DNA from: GCA-002050365 sp964237235
GTDB lineage: Bacteria > Acidobacteriota > Blastocatellia > Pyrinomonadales > Pyrinomonadaceae
NCBI GenBank assembly: GCA_964237235.1
Contig: CAXSGY010000001.1
Span: 124,001-188,000 of the forward strand
DNA length: 64,000 nt
Direction: 5' to 3'
Part shown: in pieces, positions 27,302 to 37,137 of the stretch
Position numbering within the stretch: position 1 is the first letter of the stretch
Layout: each line of letters begins with the position of its first letter
Made by a program: the position numbers and the translations under genes
The notes under the pieces: generated by a model
Database searches by the model: none
What the model was told of the DNA's origin: nothing
The model's input: only the letters and a program-made list of their open reading frames with translations

Positions 27302-29926
27302 TTAAAAGCTTTTTCTGAACAAATACGAAGCGCGAATGAAGAACGTGCGGTTGTTGCGCTCGAAGCGCGGCTCGAATTGTCCGGTGTATGGATTGAAACC
27401 GTTGTAATTGAAATTGTCGTTGTAACCGGCATAAAGTGCCGTTCCCGGACTCGGATTCCAGCCGAGCAACGCTTGTCCGCTGACGTTTGAAATCAGCGAA
27501 TTATAATCAACGCGGACGCGGGCGAAGATGAATCTGGTAAATTGATAAGTCGTTCGCAAAGTGGCGATGTTCGCGTCGAACGCCGTTTTTTTCGTGTCGT
27601 CGCGGACGAGGCGGCTTTTCGTGTAATCGAACGAAATGTTGAGCGGGTCAACCGGTTTGTATGTAAAACCGGCTTGCAAATCGAATTGCCGACCTCTGCC
27701 CGGATCGAGCGGCGGCGCGTCGGGCGGATAATTATTCGCGTCGAACGGATTTAAAGCGCGCAGACGCAGATAATCGAGATACGCCGGACTGTTCAAATAA
27801 CTCGTATAAGCCGGACTGGCGCGCGGATAGCGCGTTTCCAAACCGCCACCGAAACCGTTGCCGAAATCTAAATCGAACGTGTTCCAACTTTCGCCGACGA
27901 AAGCGCGTAACGCGAGCCGTTTATTGACGGTTTTATTGAGATTAAAGTTGATATACGGTTGATATGCCGAGCGTTCGGGCGCGCCGAAAAACGCGCCGTT
28001 TTGGATTGTTCCGTTTGCTCTGATCAAACGCCGCGCGCCGAATTCTTCTTCAAAAAGCCGCTCGTAACTGACTCCGACTTCGGAGAAAATCAACAAATTG
28101 CCCTGTAGCTGAAAGCGAAAATTCGTGCCGACGAAACCGTCCTGCGAGCGTCCCTTCCAATCGTAATTGAGCCGCGCAAACTGCTGCCAATCAATGCGAA
28201 TCAATTTCGCCGACGGCTTCGGTTCGGTGCTGAGACGATTGGCGAAAAATACGCTGTTCGTGTTGACGCGGCGCGTAAATCCGGCATCGGCGCGGTAGTA
28301 GCGCGAACGTCCGATGGCTTCTAAAAAATAGCCGTGATTTTGCGTCGTGTAATCCAGACTCCAGTAATACCCGACCCCGTTTCCCGTCCGATACGGATTG
28401 CGGTTGAGGTTTGGATTATAAAAACCGCGCCGCGAATGCGTGCCGACGGCTTGAAACGTCATCACGGTTTTCGGGTTGAGCTTAAAAGTTCCGTCAAAGC
28501 CGCCGGTGAAATTTCTTTGGCGCGGAAAAACGCGCATCGTGCCGAAAAAACCGACGTTGTTTTGCCTGCCGATGTCGTGCTTGACGCGGACGATGCCGAA
28601 ATACGCGTTTTTACCGAGGAATTCGCGGCTCGGTTTAAATAGCGGATCGTTGCGTTCCTCATTCGAATAATTACCCGGCGCGTTGTCGGACGCGAGCAGA
28701 AAACCGAACGAATTTTTCCCGATTTTGCCGGTCAACTTCGTCGCCAAATCCGGGTCAACAATCGTCCGCGAATAAAAAGTTTGCAGCGGCGCATTGAAAA
28801 TTTCCGTGCCTTCGAGAAAGAACGGTCGTTTTTCCTCGAAGAAAATCGGGAAACGCTGATTGGCGGTGACGACGGCGGCATCGGCTTCGATTTCGGCGAA
28901 ATCGGGATTATACGCCGCGTCGAGCGTCACGTTCGGCGTGATGTTTAATTTGAAATTAACGCCGATGTCGTTGTGAACGCCTTCGTTCAGAAAACCGCCG
29001 CTGTCGAGCAGCGCGCCCGGCGGCAGATTGGCGACGGTGGATTGAAAAATCGTGCGCCGGCGATTGCCGCTTTCGGAGACAGTGACGCTCGGCGCGATTT
29101 CGAGCGTGCGTTCCGCCTTGATGCCTTCCATCGGCGCGAGCTTGCCGTGTTTGACCAGAAAGCCGGAAATGTTGCGGTCGTCGGGCAGCCATTGGTCGAG
29201 TTCGTCGTTGAAACGGTCAATGTTGCGCGCCGCGTTAAAACCCCAGAGCTTTCCTTTTCCGGCGGTATAACGAAGCGATTTGAACGGAATTTTTACTTCG
29301 ACCGACCAGCCCCAATCTTCGATTACGCCTTTGGATTCCATCACGATGTCCACCGAATAATCCGCGCCGTCGCCTTCGGTGAATATTCCGTCCTGTTGAA
29401 TGCCGAGCGGGTTAAAACCGAGAACGTAGGCGCGGCGTTGGTCGTTGTATGTGTCGAGCCAGACGCGCACGTTGTCTTCGCCGAAAACGTTATCGCGCTT
29501 GGCGACGGTGGCGCGAATTTTATCTTTTTCGTCGAAACAGCGAAACGCGATATAGAGATTTTTTTCGTCGTAACCGAGCATCACTTCGGTCGGTTTGGAA
29601 GGCGCGATGTTGATGCCCGGACTCGTTTGATAAAAGTCATTCAAAACCTGCGCGGATTTCCACGCTTCGTCGTCGAGCTTGCCGTCAATTACAGGCGGCG
29701 CGGCGAATTTGGCGACCCTGACCGGCTTGGATTTTTCCGGCGGAAGAACGACTTTTTCGCCGGTTTTAGTTTCCTGTCCGGTTTTCGCTTCGGCTCGTTT
29801 ATTCTTTGCTTCGACGCTTTTTTCGTTCACTTTGTCGGAAGCGTCCGCGTCGGTTACATTCCCGGTTTGAGCATGTAAATAAAGCGCAAAAAATAATAGC
29901 AATAAAAAAGCAAACGGTTTTTTCAT
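27302..29926 (-). CDS. DUF5916 outer-membrane protein with CBM9-like N-terminus
   Basis: An 874-residue protein. A signal peptide (residues 1-19) is followed by a charged Lys/Glu linker and a CBM9-type domain (PPVIDGKLDDEAWKSAQVL; DNVRVWLDTYNDQRRAYVL; WSVEVKIPFKSLRY). A long C-terminal DUF5916 beta-barrel region follows and ends in the aromatic ASYLFRKSF, typical of outer-membrane barrels. It is likely involved in binding or uptake of a glycan or similar ligand; no specific substrate can be inferred. Confidence 0.88.
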   Translation of the reverse strand: MKKPFAFLLLLFFALYLHAQTGNVTDADASDKVNEKSVEAKNKRAEAKTGQETKTGEKVVLPPEKSKPVRVAKFAAPPVIDGKLDDEAWKSAQVLNDFYQTSPGINIAPSKPTEVMLGYDEKNLYIAFRCFDEKDKIRATVAKRDNVFGEDNVRVWLDTYNDQRRAYVLGFNPLGIQQDGIFTEGDGADYSVDIVMESKGVIEDWGWSVEVKIPFKSLRYTAGKGKLWGFNAARNIDRFNDELDQWLPDDRNISGFLVKHGKLAPMEGIKAERTLEIAPSVTVSESGNRRRTIFQSTVANLPPGALLDSGGFLNEGVHNDIGVNFKLNITPNVTLDAAYNPDFAEIEADAAVVTANQRFPIFFEEKRPFFLEGTEIFNAPLQTFYSRTIVDPDLATKLTGKIGKNSFGFLLASDNAPGNYSNEERNDPLFKPSREFLGKNAYFGIVRVKHDIGRQNNVGFFGTMRVFPRQRNFTGGFDGTFKLNPKTVMTFQAVGTHSRRGFYNPNLNRNPYRTGNGVGYYWSLDYTTQNHGYFLEAIGRSRYYRADAGFTRRVNTNSVFFANRLSTEPKPSAKLIRIDWQQFARLNYDWKGRSQDGFVGTNFRFQLQGNLLIFSEVGVSYERLFEEEFGARRLIRANGTIQNGAFFGAPERSAYQPYINFNLNKTVNKRLALRAFVGESWNTFDLDFGNGFGGGLETRYPRASPAYTSYLNSPAYLDYLRLRALNPFDANNYPPDAPPLDPGRGRQFDLQAGFTYKPVDPLNISFDYTKSRLVRDDTKKTAFDANIATLRTTYQFTRFIFARVRVDYNSLISNVSGQALLGWNPSPGTALYAGYNDNFNYNGFNPYTGQFEPRFERNNRTFFIRASYLFRKSF

Positions 29927-30238
29927 AAAATACCTGTTGCGGTAAAAATGATTTATAAAATTTTATAAATTGGGGATTTATGGAAAGCAATTAGCTTTCC
30001 TTCGATTTTAACGGAAAACAAATTTGAAGGTTTCAAAAAAATCCGTGAGGGGAAAATTTTTCTATTTGATTCGCTGAACGCTTTCTAATAGAAAATTTAT
30101 AACAGATAATTTTTTTCCGATTTTGGGAAAAATCAATTTCCGCCGAGTTGATCTGACGGATTCAAAGTCCAAAATTTCAGACGGTCAAATTTGAAATCTT
30201 GAATTTCAAATCGTCAAAAAGTTTACGACACGGAGTAT
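29927..30238. other. Intergenic region upstream of the DUF5916 gene
   Basis: AT-rich, about 310 bp between two minus-strand genes. Short local inverted repeats occur (for example ATTTCAAA-type words near 30180-30210), but there is no clear terminator and no gene. Confidence 0.45.
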
Positions 30239-32233
30239 TTAATTCGCTTTCACCGCGCTCGCCGGGCGCACGAAAATCTCGCCGTCGGCTGACTGCAAAA
30301 AATAATTTGTGCCGCCGGCGCCGATGAGCCATTTTTTATCGCCTTTCTGCGTCGGATTTAATCCTTCAAAGTTTATTTCCCGGTTCGACGTAAAAACGCC
30401 ATTCGCATTTTCGGGCAAGTCAAGAACAATCGTTCCGTTCGAGCTTTCCGCCAGAAGCCGTTTGAACGCGCCTTCGAGAAACATCGAACCGTCGAGCGTT
30501 CTGGATTCGACTTCGCCGCGAAAGCCGATGATGCGAACGCGCGAATCTTTGCCGCTGACGGTCAAAAATCCGTCGCCGTCGCGGACATTGATCGCCGCGT
30601 CCGCGCCGTTCAAATTAATCGTGCCGGACACGCCTTCGAGCCGTATCTCGCCGGTCGTCGTGATTTTCAAATTAGACTTTTTCGGCACGAAAATTTCGAG
30701 GCGCAGACGGCTCGTCTCGTTAAAAAGCTCTATATTCTGCGCCGTGTTATCGTCGCTGCCCGTTGATTTAATCGTGACGTTCGCCCCGTCCTGCGTCGCC
30801 TTGACATCGAGCGGCGCGGCGTTGCGAATTCTCGAAAAGCGCGTCAGAGAATATTGCACTTCCGGTTTATCCCAACCGCGCACGGCGACGGCGCAAATTG
30901 GCGCGTCAACCGTCACGGTCGGCGTTCCGCTGACGTTAAAATTTTCGCTTTTGTTTTCGATATTCGGCGAACCGGCAGTCCAGTTGACGTTTGCCAGCTG
31001 CGCCATCGCCCGCCCGTAATTCGCCTGCGCCTGTTTCATCTCCGCCTGCATCTGCGCGGTCTTCATTGTAACTTTCGTCTGTCTGAGTTGGGCTTCGATT
31101 TGCCGACGCATTTCGGGTGTCAGATTACCGAGTTCTTTCCGGGCTTCCTGCAATGCCCGTTCGACTTCGCGTTGTATTTCGGCATCGAGATTCTCATTAT
31201 CAACGACGGGGGCGGGCGGCGCAGGCGGCGCGGGCGGCATTTTCGGAGCTTTCGGCGGCTTCGGCGGCTTCGGCGGCTTCACTTTGGCGTTGTCATTGGC
31301 GTTGTCATTGGCGTTGTCATTATCGTTATCATTGTCATCCCAATTTTCATCGTCGCTTTCGCGCTTCATATTGAGAAGGTTCGTCGCCGGACTCATAGTT
31401 TTTCCGTCGTTTTTGCGCTTGACCGATAAACCGCCGTTGACGCTGTTGAGCCGAATCTGCACGTCGCCGCCGCCGATTTTGCCGTATAAATCGCGTCCGA
31501 CATATTCGCCCTTGCGAACCGGCAAATTGAAATCGTTGCTGATCGAGCCGTTGACCGAATCGGCTTTGACGGTCGCGCTCGCGTCCGACGGAATCGTTAA
31601 ATTCACCGTTCCGTTGACGGTTTCGAGCGTGATTTTGCTGCCCGTCTGCAATTGGTCGAAATCGGCTTCGAGCGTTCCGTTGACGGTCGAAAGATTCGCC
31701 GCGCCGCGCAGATTAAAGGCTTTGACCTGACCGTTGACCGTTGAGGCTTTGGTCGTGTTCGACGCATTGGAGATTGTCACCGAACCGTTAACCGTTTCGA
31801 TTTCGTCGAGCGCGGCGGTGCGCGGCACGGTTAATTTATATTCGACTTGCAAATTGTTGTAGCTGCGCCGTTCGCCGCCGCCGCGCCGTTTCCAATCGCC
31901 GTAATCGGTTTCAACCGTGAAAGAATTTTGCGTTGCGTCAATTCTGACTTCGAGTTCCGCCAAATCTTCTTTGCGGTCGGCGGTTTTGACGTATTCGAAT
32001 TTGATTTCGTTTTTGTCCCAAGTTTCGACGACAATCGAGCCGTTAACGTTTGAAACATTTATTCTGCCGTTGGCGTTAAACGGATAAGTTTGCTCGAAAC
32101 GCTCGGTTTCGTCCGCTGTCCAATAGATATTTTTCGCGCTTTCATTTATAAAATTATTGCTTTTCAACTGCGGCGAATCGCTGTTTGACGAAAACAGCAA
32201 ACCGGCAAAAATTATCGAGTATAACCAGGACAT
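30239..32233 (-). CDS. Large exported DUF4097-type beta-helix protein
   Basis: A 664-residue protein with GGAGAATC upstream of ATG 32233 and an N-terminal hydrophobic signal (LYSIIFAGLLFS). Two beta-rich DUF4097-like halves, with ETVNGSVTI / STVNGQVKA / ETVNGTVNL repeats at about 20-residue spacing, flank a low-complexity middle. The middle holds an Asp/Asn run (DNDNDNANDNAND) encoded by 12-bp tandem units, then Lys/Pro and Ala/Pro repeats, then a helical Gln/Glu-rich segment (about 345-410). It is probably a surface or periplasmic scaffold; the function is unknown. Confidence 0.82.
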   Translation of the reverse strand: MSWLYSIIFAGLLFSSNSDSPQLKSNNFINESAKNIYWTADETERFEQTYPFNANGRINVSNVNGSIVVETWDKNEIKFEYVKTADRKEDLAELEVRIDATQNSFTVETDYGDWKRRGGGERRSYNNLQVEYKLTVPRTAALDEIETVNGSVTISNASNTTKASTVNGQVKAFNLRGAANLSTVNGTLEADFDQLQTGSKITLETVNGTVNLTIPSDASATVKADSVNGSISNDFNLPVRKGEYVGRDLYGKIGGGDVQIRLNSVNGGLSVKRKNDGKTMSPATNLLNMKRESDDENWDDNDNDNDNANDNANDNAKVKPPKPPKPPKAPKMPPAPPAPPAPVVDNENLDAEIQREVERALQEARKELGNLTPEMRRQIEAQLRQTKVTMKTAQMQAEMKQAQANYGRAMAQLANVNWTAGSPNIENKSENFNVSGTPTVTVDAPICAVAVRGWDKPEVQYSLTRFSRIRNAAPLDVKATQDGANVTIKSTGSDDNTAQNIELFNETSRLRLEIFVPKKSNLKITTTGEIRLEGVSGTINLNGADAAINVRDGDGFLTVSGKDSRVRIIGFRGEVESRTLDGSMFLEGAFKRLLAESSNGTIVLDLPENANGVFTSNREINFEGLNPTQKGDKKWLIGAGGTNYFLQSADGEIFVRPASAVKAN

Positions 32234-32513
32234 ATAAAATTTGATTCTCCTTGATTGGAATAAATTCGGAAATGAATTTCCTTTTCTGTATTGAGAACAC
32301 CGCGCGAATCGGATTTATGACAAACTTTTTAATTTTTGTATTTTTTTTTGCCGCTGTGATAAAATTTTTCGAGTCCGAAAGTTTCCCCGCGCATTGAACT
32401 TGTAAAATAAATCAATCGAACAGTTTACGTTTTTGAAACATCTGATGAATTTACTTTGAAGCGTTGATTTGATAATTTTAAATATTTGATTGAGGGCATT
32501 TTTTGGAGAAGTA

Positions 32514-33743
32514 ATGAACTTAAAACAAACACGACTGCATATTTTGCACCAGCCGCAGAACTTGAGCGGAAAAGCTAAAACAGGCGTTTCTCTCCATTGT
32601 CATACCGAAAATTCAAAGGAAATGCTGGATTTTGTTCCGCATTACGCCGAAAAACTTCCGATTATCAAGTATTTTTGGAGAAAGGAAAACAGAAGCCACC
32701 TGGAACGCAGAGGCAAGGAAATTGAATTCGACGGCGCGTATTGGCAGCCGCCTCTGACCGCGCGGGAAGTTTTCGACATCGAAAAAAATCAGATTAACGA
32801 AGCCGGACTCGACGCGATCACCTCGATTACCGATCACGACTGCATCGAAGCGAATCTGCAAATCAATCAAACGACGGCGAACGAACACGCGCCGATTTCG
32901 ATGGAATGGACCGTGCCGTTTGAATACGGCTTTTTCCACGTCGGCGTTCATAATTTACCGAAAGACCGCGCCGTCGAATTGTCGAAAACGCTGCTCGATT
33001 TTACTTTTGAACGGGAAAATCACAACGCCGCGCGACTGAACGAGGTTTTTGCGATGCTTCACGCTTTGCCGGAAGTTTTGATCGTTTTGAATCATCCGCT
33101 CTGGGACATCGAAATCGTCGGTAAAGAAAAGCACCGCGTGCTGCTCGAAAATTTTTTGAAGGAACACGGTCGCTGGATTCACGCTTTTGAAATCAACGGT
33201 TTTCGCTCGTGGTCGGAAAACAAAGCCGTCATCGAAATGGCGGAAGCGTTGGGTTTTCCGATTGTCACCGGCGGCGACCGGCACGGCTGCCAGCCGAACA
33301 CGGTTATCAATCTGACGAACGCGAAAACTTTCGCCGAATTCGTCGAAGAAATTCGCGTTGACAAACGCAGCGAAGTCGTTTTAATGCCCGAATACAAACA
33401 GCCGCTGCATTCGCGCCAGCTGCAATCGTTCGGCGAGATTTTGCAAACTTATCCTGAATTTCCCGAAGGTCGCCGCCGCTGGTTCGACCGCGTTTATTAC
33501 GATTACGACGGACTCGGTTTGCGAAAAGTTTCGGTTCACTGGGAATTCGGCGGACCGCGCTGGCTGCAGTGGGCGACCTGGACGCTCGTCAAATCGGGCA
33601 GTCCGCGCTGGCGACCGTTTTTCCGCCGGGCGATGAAGCCCGAAGACCGCGTGCCGCGAGACGCTTCCGAAACGAGATTCGAAATTCCCGATCTGCAGGA
33701 AATCGCCGCCAGTTTGCGAACCGAACAAACGCAGGCGAGCTGA
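32514..33743 (+). CDS. PHP-domain metal-dependent phosphoesterase
   Basis: 409 residues from ATG 32514 with GGAGAAGTA directly upstream. PHP motifs are visible: GVSLHCHTENS (HxH), SITDHDCIEA, VLNHPLWDIE and VTGGDRHGC. The C-terminal third is Trp/Arg-rich (WLQWATWTLVKSGSPRWRPF) and unlike standard PHP proteins. It is the first gene of a glycosyltransferase cluster, so it may act on a phosphorylated sugar or lipid intermediate; this is inference from position. Confidence 0.85.
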   Translation: MNLKQTRLHILHQPQNLSGKAKTGVSLHCHTENSKEMLDFVPHYAEKLPIIKYFWRKENRSHLERRGKEIEFDGAYWQPPLTAREVFDIEKNQINEAGLDAITSITDHDCIEANLQINQTTANEHAPISMEWTVPFEYGFFHVGVHNLPKDRAVELSKTLLDFTFERENHNAARLNEVFAMLHALPEVLIVLNHPLWDIEIVGKEKHRVLLENFLKEHGRWIHAFEINGFRSWSENKAVIEMAEALGFPIVTGGDRHGCQPNTVINLTNAKTFAEFVEEIRVDKRSEVVLMPEYKQPLHSRQLQSFGEILQTYPEFPEGRRRWFDRVYYDYDGLGLRKVSVHWEFGGPRWLQWATWTLVKSGSPRWRPFFRRAMKPEDRVPRDASETRFEIPDLQEIAASLRTEQTQAS

Positions 33744-33756
33744 TTTTTTTCGAGTA

Positions 33757-33833
33757 AAAGGTTCAAAGTTCAAGGTTCAAAGTTTAAGCCGTTGATTCGA
33801 CCTTGAACTTTGAACCTTGAACTTTGAACCTTT
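33757..33833. repeat. Perfect 28-bp inverted repeat of GTTCAAA/G heptads
   Basis: Arms 33757-33784 and 33806-33833 match exactly. Each arm is four 7-bp words alternating GTTCAAA and GTTCAAG. It ends eight bases before the GTG start of the next gene and occupies the place where an RBS would be. The same word is tandemly repeated inside mfd at 55587-55628. Confidence 0.92.
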
Positions 33834-33841
33834 ATTTGCCC

Positions 33842-35056
33842 GTGAATAAACCTTTGCGCGTCGCTTTTTTCCCCGATTCGTTTCTGGAAATCAACGGCGC
33901 GGCGATGACAAGTCAAAGATTGGTCGGATACGCCCGCGAGAAAGGCTATCCTTTTTTGTGCGTCCACGCCGGACCGAAAACCGAAATTACTCAAAATGGA
34001 AGCGTTACCCGTCTTTCGCTCAAACGTTCGCCCTTAGCGATTAAAATGGACGAAGATTTGGCTTACGATCCGCTTTTTCAGCGTTACGCAACGCGCGTTT
34101 TGCGCGAACTGGTCAAATTTCAGCCGGACGTTCTGCATATCACCGGATTGAACGATGTCAGCATCGTCGGCGCGTATCTCGGCTGGAAATTGCAGATTCC
34201 GATTCTCGGCTCTTGGCACACGAACATACACGAATTCGCCGCGCATCGTCTTGCGAAAATCTTCAGTTTTCTGCCCGCTTCTCCGGTTGCCGGAACGACG
34301 AAATTTATCGAGCGCAAAATTCTCGACGGTTCGCTTCTTTACTATAAAATCCCGAAGGTCGTGCTTGCGCCGAATCAGGAATTGGTTGATTTATTCGCCG
34401 AACGAACCAAACGAAAGGCTTTTATAATGGCGCGCGGCGTGGACACGGATTTGTTTTCTCCGGTCAAAAGAACGGTTAAAGACAATATTTTTCGCTTCGG
34501 TTTCGTCGGCAGACTGCGCGCCGAAAAAAACGTCAGGCGATTAATTGATTTGGAAAAAAAATTGCTCGCGGCGGGCAAAACCGATTTTAAATTTTTGATT
34601 GTCGGCGAAGGCAGTGAACGCGCGTTTTTAGAAAGAAATATACGACACGCCGCATTTACGGGCTTTCTCGACGGTGAGCGTTTAGCCGAAGCGTATGCTA
34701 ATATGGACGTTTTCGCGTTTCCGTCGGAAACGGAAACTTTCGGCAACGTCGTGCAGGAAGCCAACGCCGCGGGCGTTCCAGCAATCGTTACCAATCAGGG
34801 CGGACCGAAATTTGTCGTCCGTCATAATGAAACCGGTTTTATCGCCGAAAATTTCGATCAATTTGCCGAGTTTTCAATCAAGCTGTTCGACGACCGGGAA
34901 AAATTAAATGCAATGAAAAAGGCTTCGCGCGAATTCGCTCTGTCGCGTTCGTGGGACGCGGTTTTCGAGAAGGTTTATCAAGCCTATGACGAATGTTATC
35001 TAATTCAGCAGGCTGAATTAGATTCCAAAAAAAACGTCGCCGCTTCTTCGATATGA
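33842..35056 (+). CDS. GT4-family glycosyltransferase, cluster member 1
   Basis: About 404 residues from GTG 33842 (NKPLRVAFFPDSFLEINGAA). A TTG at 33824 inside the hairpin is the other choice, and neither has an RBS. The GT-B fold is clear: N-terminal DSFLEINGAAM loop, SWHTNIHEFAAHRL, FVGRLRAEKNVRRL and the C-terminal EX7E region (FPSETETFGNVVQEANAAGV). It is similar to the diacylglycerol or mannosyl/glucuronosyl transferases of glycolipid synthesis. It overlaps the next gene by four bases. Confidence 0.9.
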   Translation: MNKPLRVAFFPDSFLEINGAAMTSQRLVGYAREKGYPFLCVHAGPKTEITQNGSVTRLSLKRSPLAIKMDEDLAYDPLFQRYATRVLRELVKFQPDVLHITGLNDVSIVGAYLGWKLQIPILGSWHTNIHEFAAHRLAKIFSFLPASPVAGTTKFIERKILDGSLLYYKIPKVVLAPNQELVDLFAERTKRKAFIMARGVDTDLFSPVKRTVKDNIFRFGFVGRLRAEKNVRRLIDLEKKLLAAGKTDFKFLIVGEGSERAFLERNIRHAAFTGFLDGERLAEAYANMDVFAFPSETETFGNVVQEANAAGVPAIVTNQGGPKFVVRHNETGFIAENFDQFAEFSIKLFDDREKLNAMKKASREFALSRSWDAVFEKVYQAYDECYLIQQAELDSKKNVAASSI

Positions 35057-35868
35057 ATGAAATGACTTTTGACGCAACCACGCCGCCCGAGGCTTCGACC
35101 GAAACGATTACCGAGGCTCTGCTGAGCGTTTGGCATCATCCGGCGCAGCTTTTCCGGCAATGGAATTATAAAGGCGCGATTTTAAGCGGCGGTTTGCGCG
35201 CGCCGATTTTTTTGATTACGTATCTAATCGGACGCGAAAGCCTGAAGCTCGCGCTCGGCGCGGCACTCGCGCAATTCATTTTTCGCTTTTTATTCGCCGG
35301 TGTCGGCGGCGCGTTGATTCAGGCGTTTCGCCGCGTCGAACCGGCGTGGAAGGCTTTAATGGCGATTCTTTTAATCGTTCCTGTCATCAGCCACATTTTT
35401 GAATTTTTCGTCCAAATCGGCTTCGCGCATTTCACGCAAACCGCCGACCACACCGACGAAGCGATTACGCGCTCGATTTGCATTTCGATTTTGTCCGCGC
35501 TGTTCAGCCTTTTTATAATGCGCCGCAACGTGATGATCGTCGGCGATGCGGACAGCAAATCTATCTGGAGCGATTTAGCCAGATTTCCCGTTTTGATTTT
35601 CGATTTCGTGATGTTCGTGCCGTTCGAGATTATCCGAATGTTTCGCCGCGCCGAATATCTGCGAGTGGTTTTGAGCGTCGTCACGGTCGGGCTTTTTTCC
35701 GAATTTTTAGGCTGGGCAATTACGAATAAACCTTTCTGGACTTACAATAAAGGCAAAATGACCATCGCGTCCTTTTGGGGCGTTGACGGTTTAATTCTGC
35801 TGGCAATCAGCTTTCTGCTCGCATTTCTTATTCTGCGTCGTCAAACAAAATTTGCGAAAGAATCTTAA
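35053..35868 (+). CDS. Integral membrane protein of the glycosyltransferase cluster
   Basis: A 271-residue protein whose ATG overlaps the previous stop (ATGA), so it is translationally coupled. It has about six hydrophobic segments (LRAPIFLITYLI, ALAQFIFRFLFAGVGG, LMAILLIVPVISHIF, ISILSALFSLFIM, VVLSVVTVGLFSEFL, LILLAISFLLAFLIL). I do not recognise the family. Coupling to two glycosyltransferases suggests a lipid-carrier handling or transport role. Confidence 0.75.
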   Translation: MNEMTFDATTPPEASTETITEALLSVWHHPAQLFRQWNYKGAILSGGLRAPIFLITYLIGRESLKLALGAALAQFIFRFLFAGVGGALIQAFRRVEPAWKALMAILLIVPVISHIFEFFVQIGFAHFTQTADHTDEAITRSICISILSALFSLFIMRRNVMIVGDADSKSIWSDLARFPVLIFDFVMFVPFEIIRMFRRAEYLRVVLSVVTVGLFSEFLGWAITNKPFWTYNKGKMTIASFWGVDGLILLAISFLLAFLILRRQTKFAKES

Positions 35869-35876
35869 GTGTTTCT

Positions 35877-37067
35877 ATGAATCCGAACGCGCCGCGAGTC
35901 GCGCTTTTTGCCGACACATTTTATGAAACCAACGGCGCGGCGAATTTTCTGCGGCGGCTCGTTGATTTCACGCAAAAAAGAAACTACGAATTCTTGTGCG
36001 TCCGTTCGAGCGGCGAGACCAAATTTTACAAAGACGGCAGCGTTTCGTTTCTCGATTTGAAGCGCGGCAAACTTTCGATTCCGCTCGACGGCGCGTTAAA
36101 ATTCGATCCGTTTTTGTGGAAGCGCAAACCGCTCGTCGGCGACGTTTTGCGGCGATTCGCGCCGAACGTCATTCACGTGACCGGCTTAAACGATATCAGT
36201 CAGTTCGGATATTTTTTCGCGCACTTCAAAAAACTTCCCGCTGTCGCCACCTGGCACACGAACGCGCACGAATACGCCGGAAAACGCCTTTCCGATATTC
36301 TGCCATTTTGCTCGAAAACCGCGAAAGCGAAAATTTGTCAAAAGGTTGAGAATTTAACGTTCAAAGGCTTAATGAAACTTTATTTTCTGGCGCAGATGCA
36401 GCTTGCGCCGAACGAAGAGTTAGTCTGTGAAATCGGCAGGCTTACCAATCGTCCGTCGTTTCTGCTCGGACGCGGCGTTGATACGGATTTTCTTTCACCG
36501 GCGAAACGCCGCCGTGAAAACACGCACGAAATCAACATCGGTTTCGTCGGCAGATTGCGACCGGAAAAAAACGTCAGATTTTTAGCCGCAATCGAAACGG
36601 CGTTGAAAAAAGCCGGTGTCGAAAACTATCAATTCACAATCGTCGGCGAAGGCGGCGAGCGCGCCTGGCTCGAAAAAAATCTCGAAAAAAAACATCTGAT
36701 CGGCGAGATTTTCGGCGAAGAATTGGCGCGAACTTACGCCGACTTTGACTTGTTCGTCTTCCCTTCCAAAACCGACGCTTTCGGCAACGTCGTTTTAGAA
36801 GCGATGGCGGCGGGCGTTCCGTCAATCGTAATGCGCGAAGGCGGACCGAAGTTTTTAATCGAAAACGGCACCGACGGTTTTATCGCCGAAGATGAAACGA
36901 AATTTATCGAAACCGTCATCAATCTCGCTAAAAATCCGGCTCAGTTAAAAACTCTCGGCAACGCCGCGCGTCGCTCCGCGCAGAATCATTCGTGGGACTG
37001 TGTTTTTGAAAAGATGTTTGAATACTATAAAATGTGTATGAACTTTAAAAAAGGCATTCGCGCCTGA
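35877..37067 (+). CDS. GT4-family glycosyltransferase, cluster member 2
   Basis: A 396-residue paralogue of cluster member 1 (shared patterns LNDISQFGYF, TWHTNAHEYAGKRLSD, GRGVDTDFLSPA, FVGRLRPEKNVRFL). The C-terminal acceptor motif is FPSKTDAFGNVVLEAMAAGV. It starts eight bases after the membrane-protein stop. The two paralogues probably act in sequence on one glycolipid. Confidence 0.9.
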   Translation: MNPNAPRVALFADTFYETNGAANFLRRLVDFTQKRNYEFLCVRSSGETKFYKDGSVSFLDLKRGKLSIPLDGALKFDPFLWKRKPLVGDVLRRFAPNVIHVTGLNDISQFGYFFAHFKKLPAVATWHTNAHEYAGKRLSDILPFCSKTAKAKICQKVENLTFKGLMKLYFLAQMQLAPNEELVCEIGRLTNRPSFLLGRGVDTDFLSPAKRRRENTHEINIGFVGRLRPEKNVRFLAAIETALKKAGVENYQFTIVGEGGERAWLEKNLEKKHLIGEIFGEELARTYADFDLFVFPSKTDAFGNVVLEAMAAGVPSIVMREGGPKFLIENGTDGFIAEDETKFIETVINLAKNPAQLKTLGNAARRSAQNHSWDCVFEKMFEYYKMCMNFKKGIRA

Positions 37068-37137
37068 GTTAATTCGCAGCACGATTTATTTATTCCAGCC
37101 GCCCAAAAATTAAGGAAAAAACTCTGCCGGTTAATAT

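Noticed and set aside
28973..29878. 301-residue + strand frame within the DUF5916 gene
   Set aside because: Mirror of a confidently assigned gene; no RBS or recognisable domain.
31268..31345. 12-bp tandem repeats in the DUF4097 gene as another heptad element
   Set aside because: The period is 12 bp and keeps codon phase; ordinary low-complexity coding repeat.
30854..31429. 191-residue + strand frame opposite the DUF4097 gene
   Set aside because: Arises from the low-complexity Asp/Asn and Pro codons read backwards.
33757..33833. CRISPR-like array at the GTTCAAG repeats
   Set aside because: The units are adjacent 7-mers without spacers and form a hairpin; there are no cas genes in the window.
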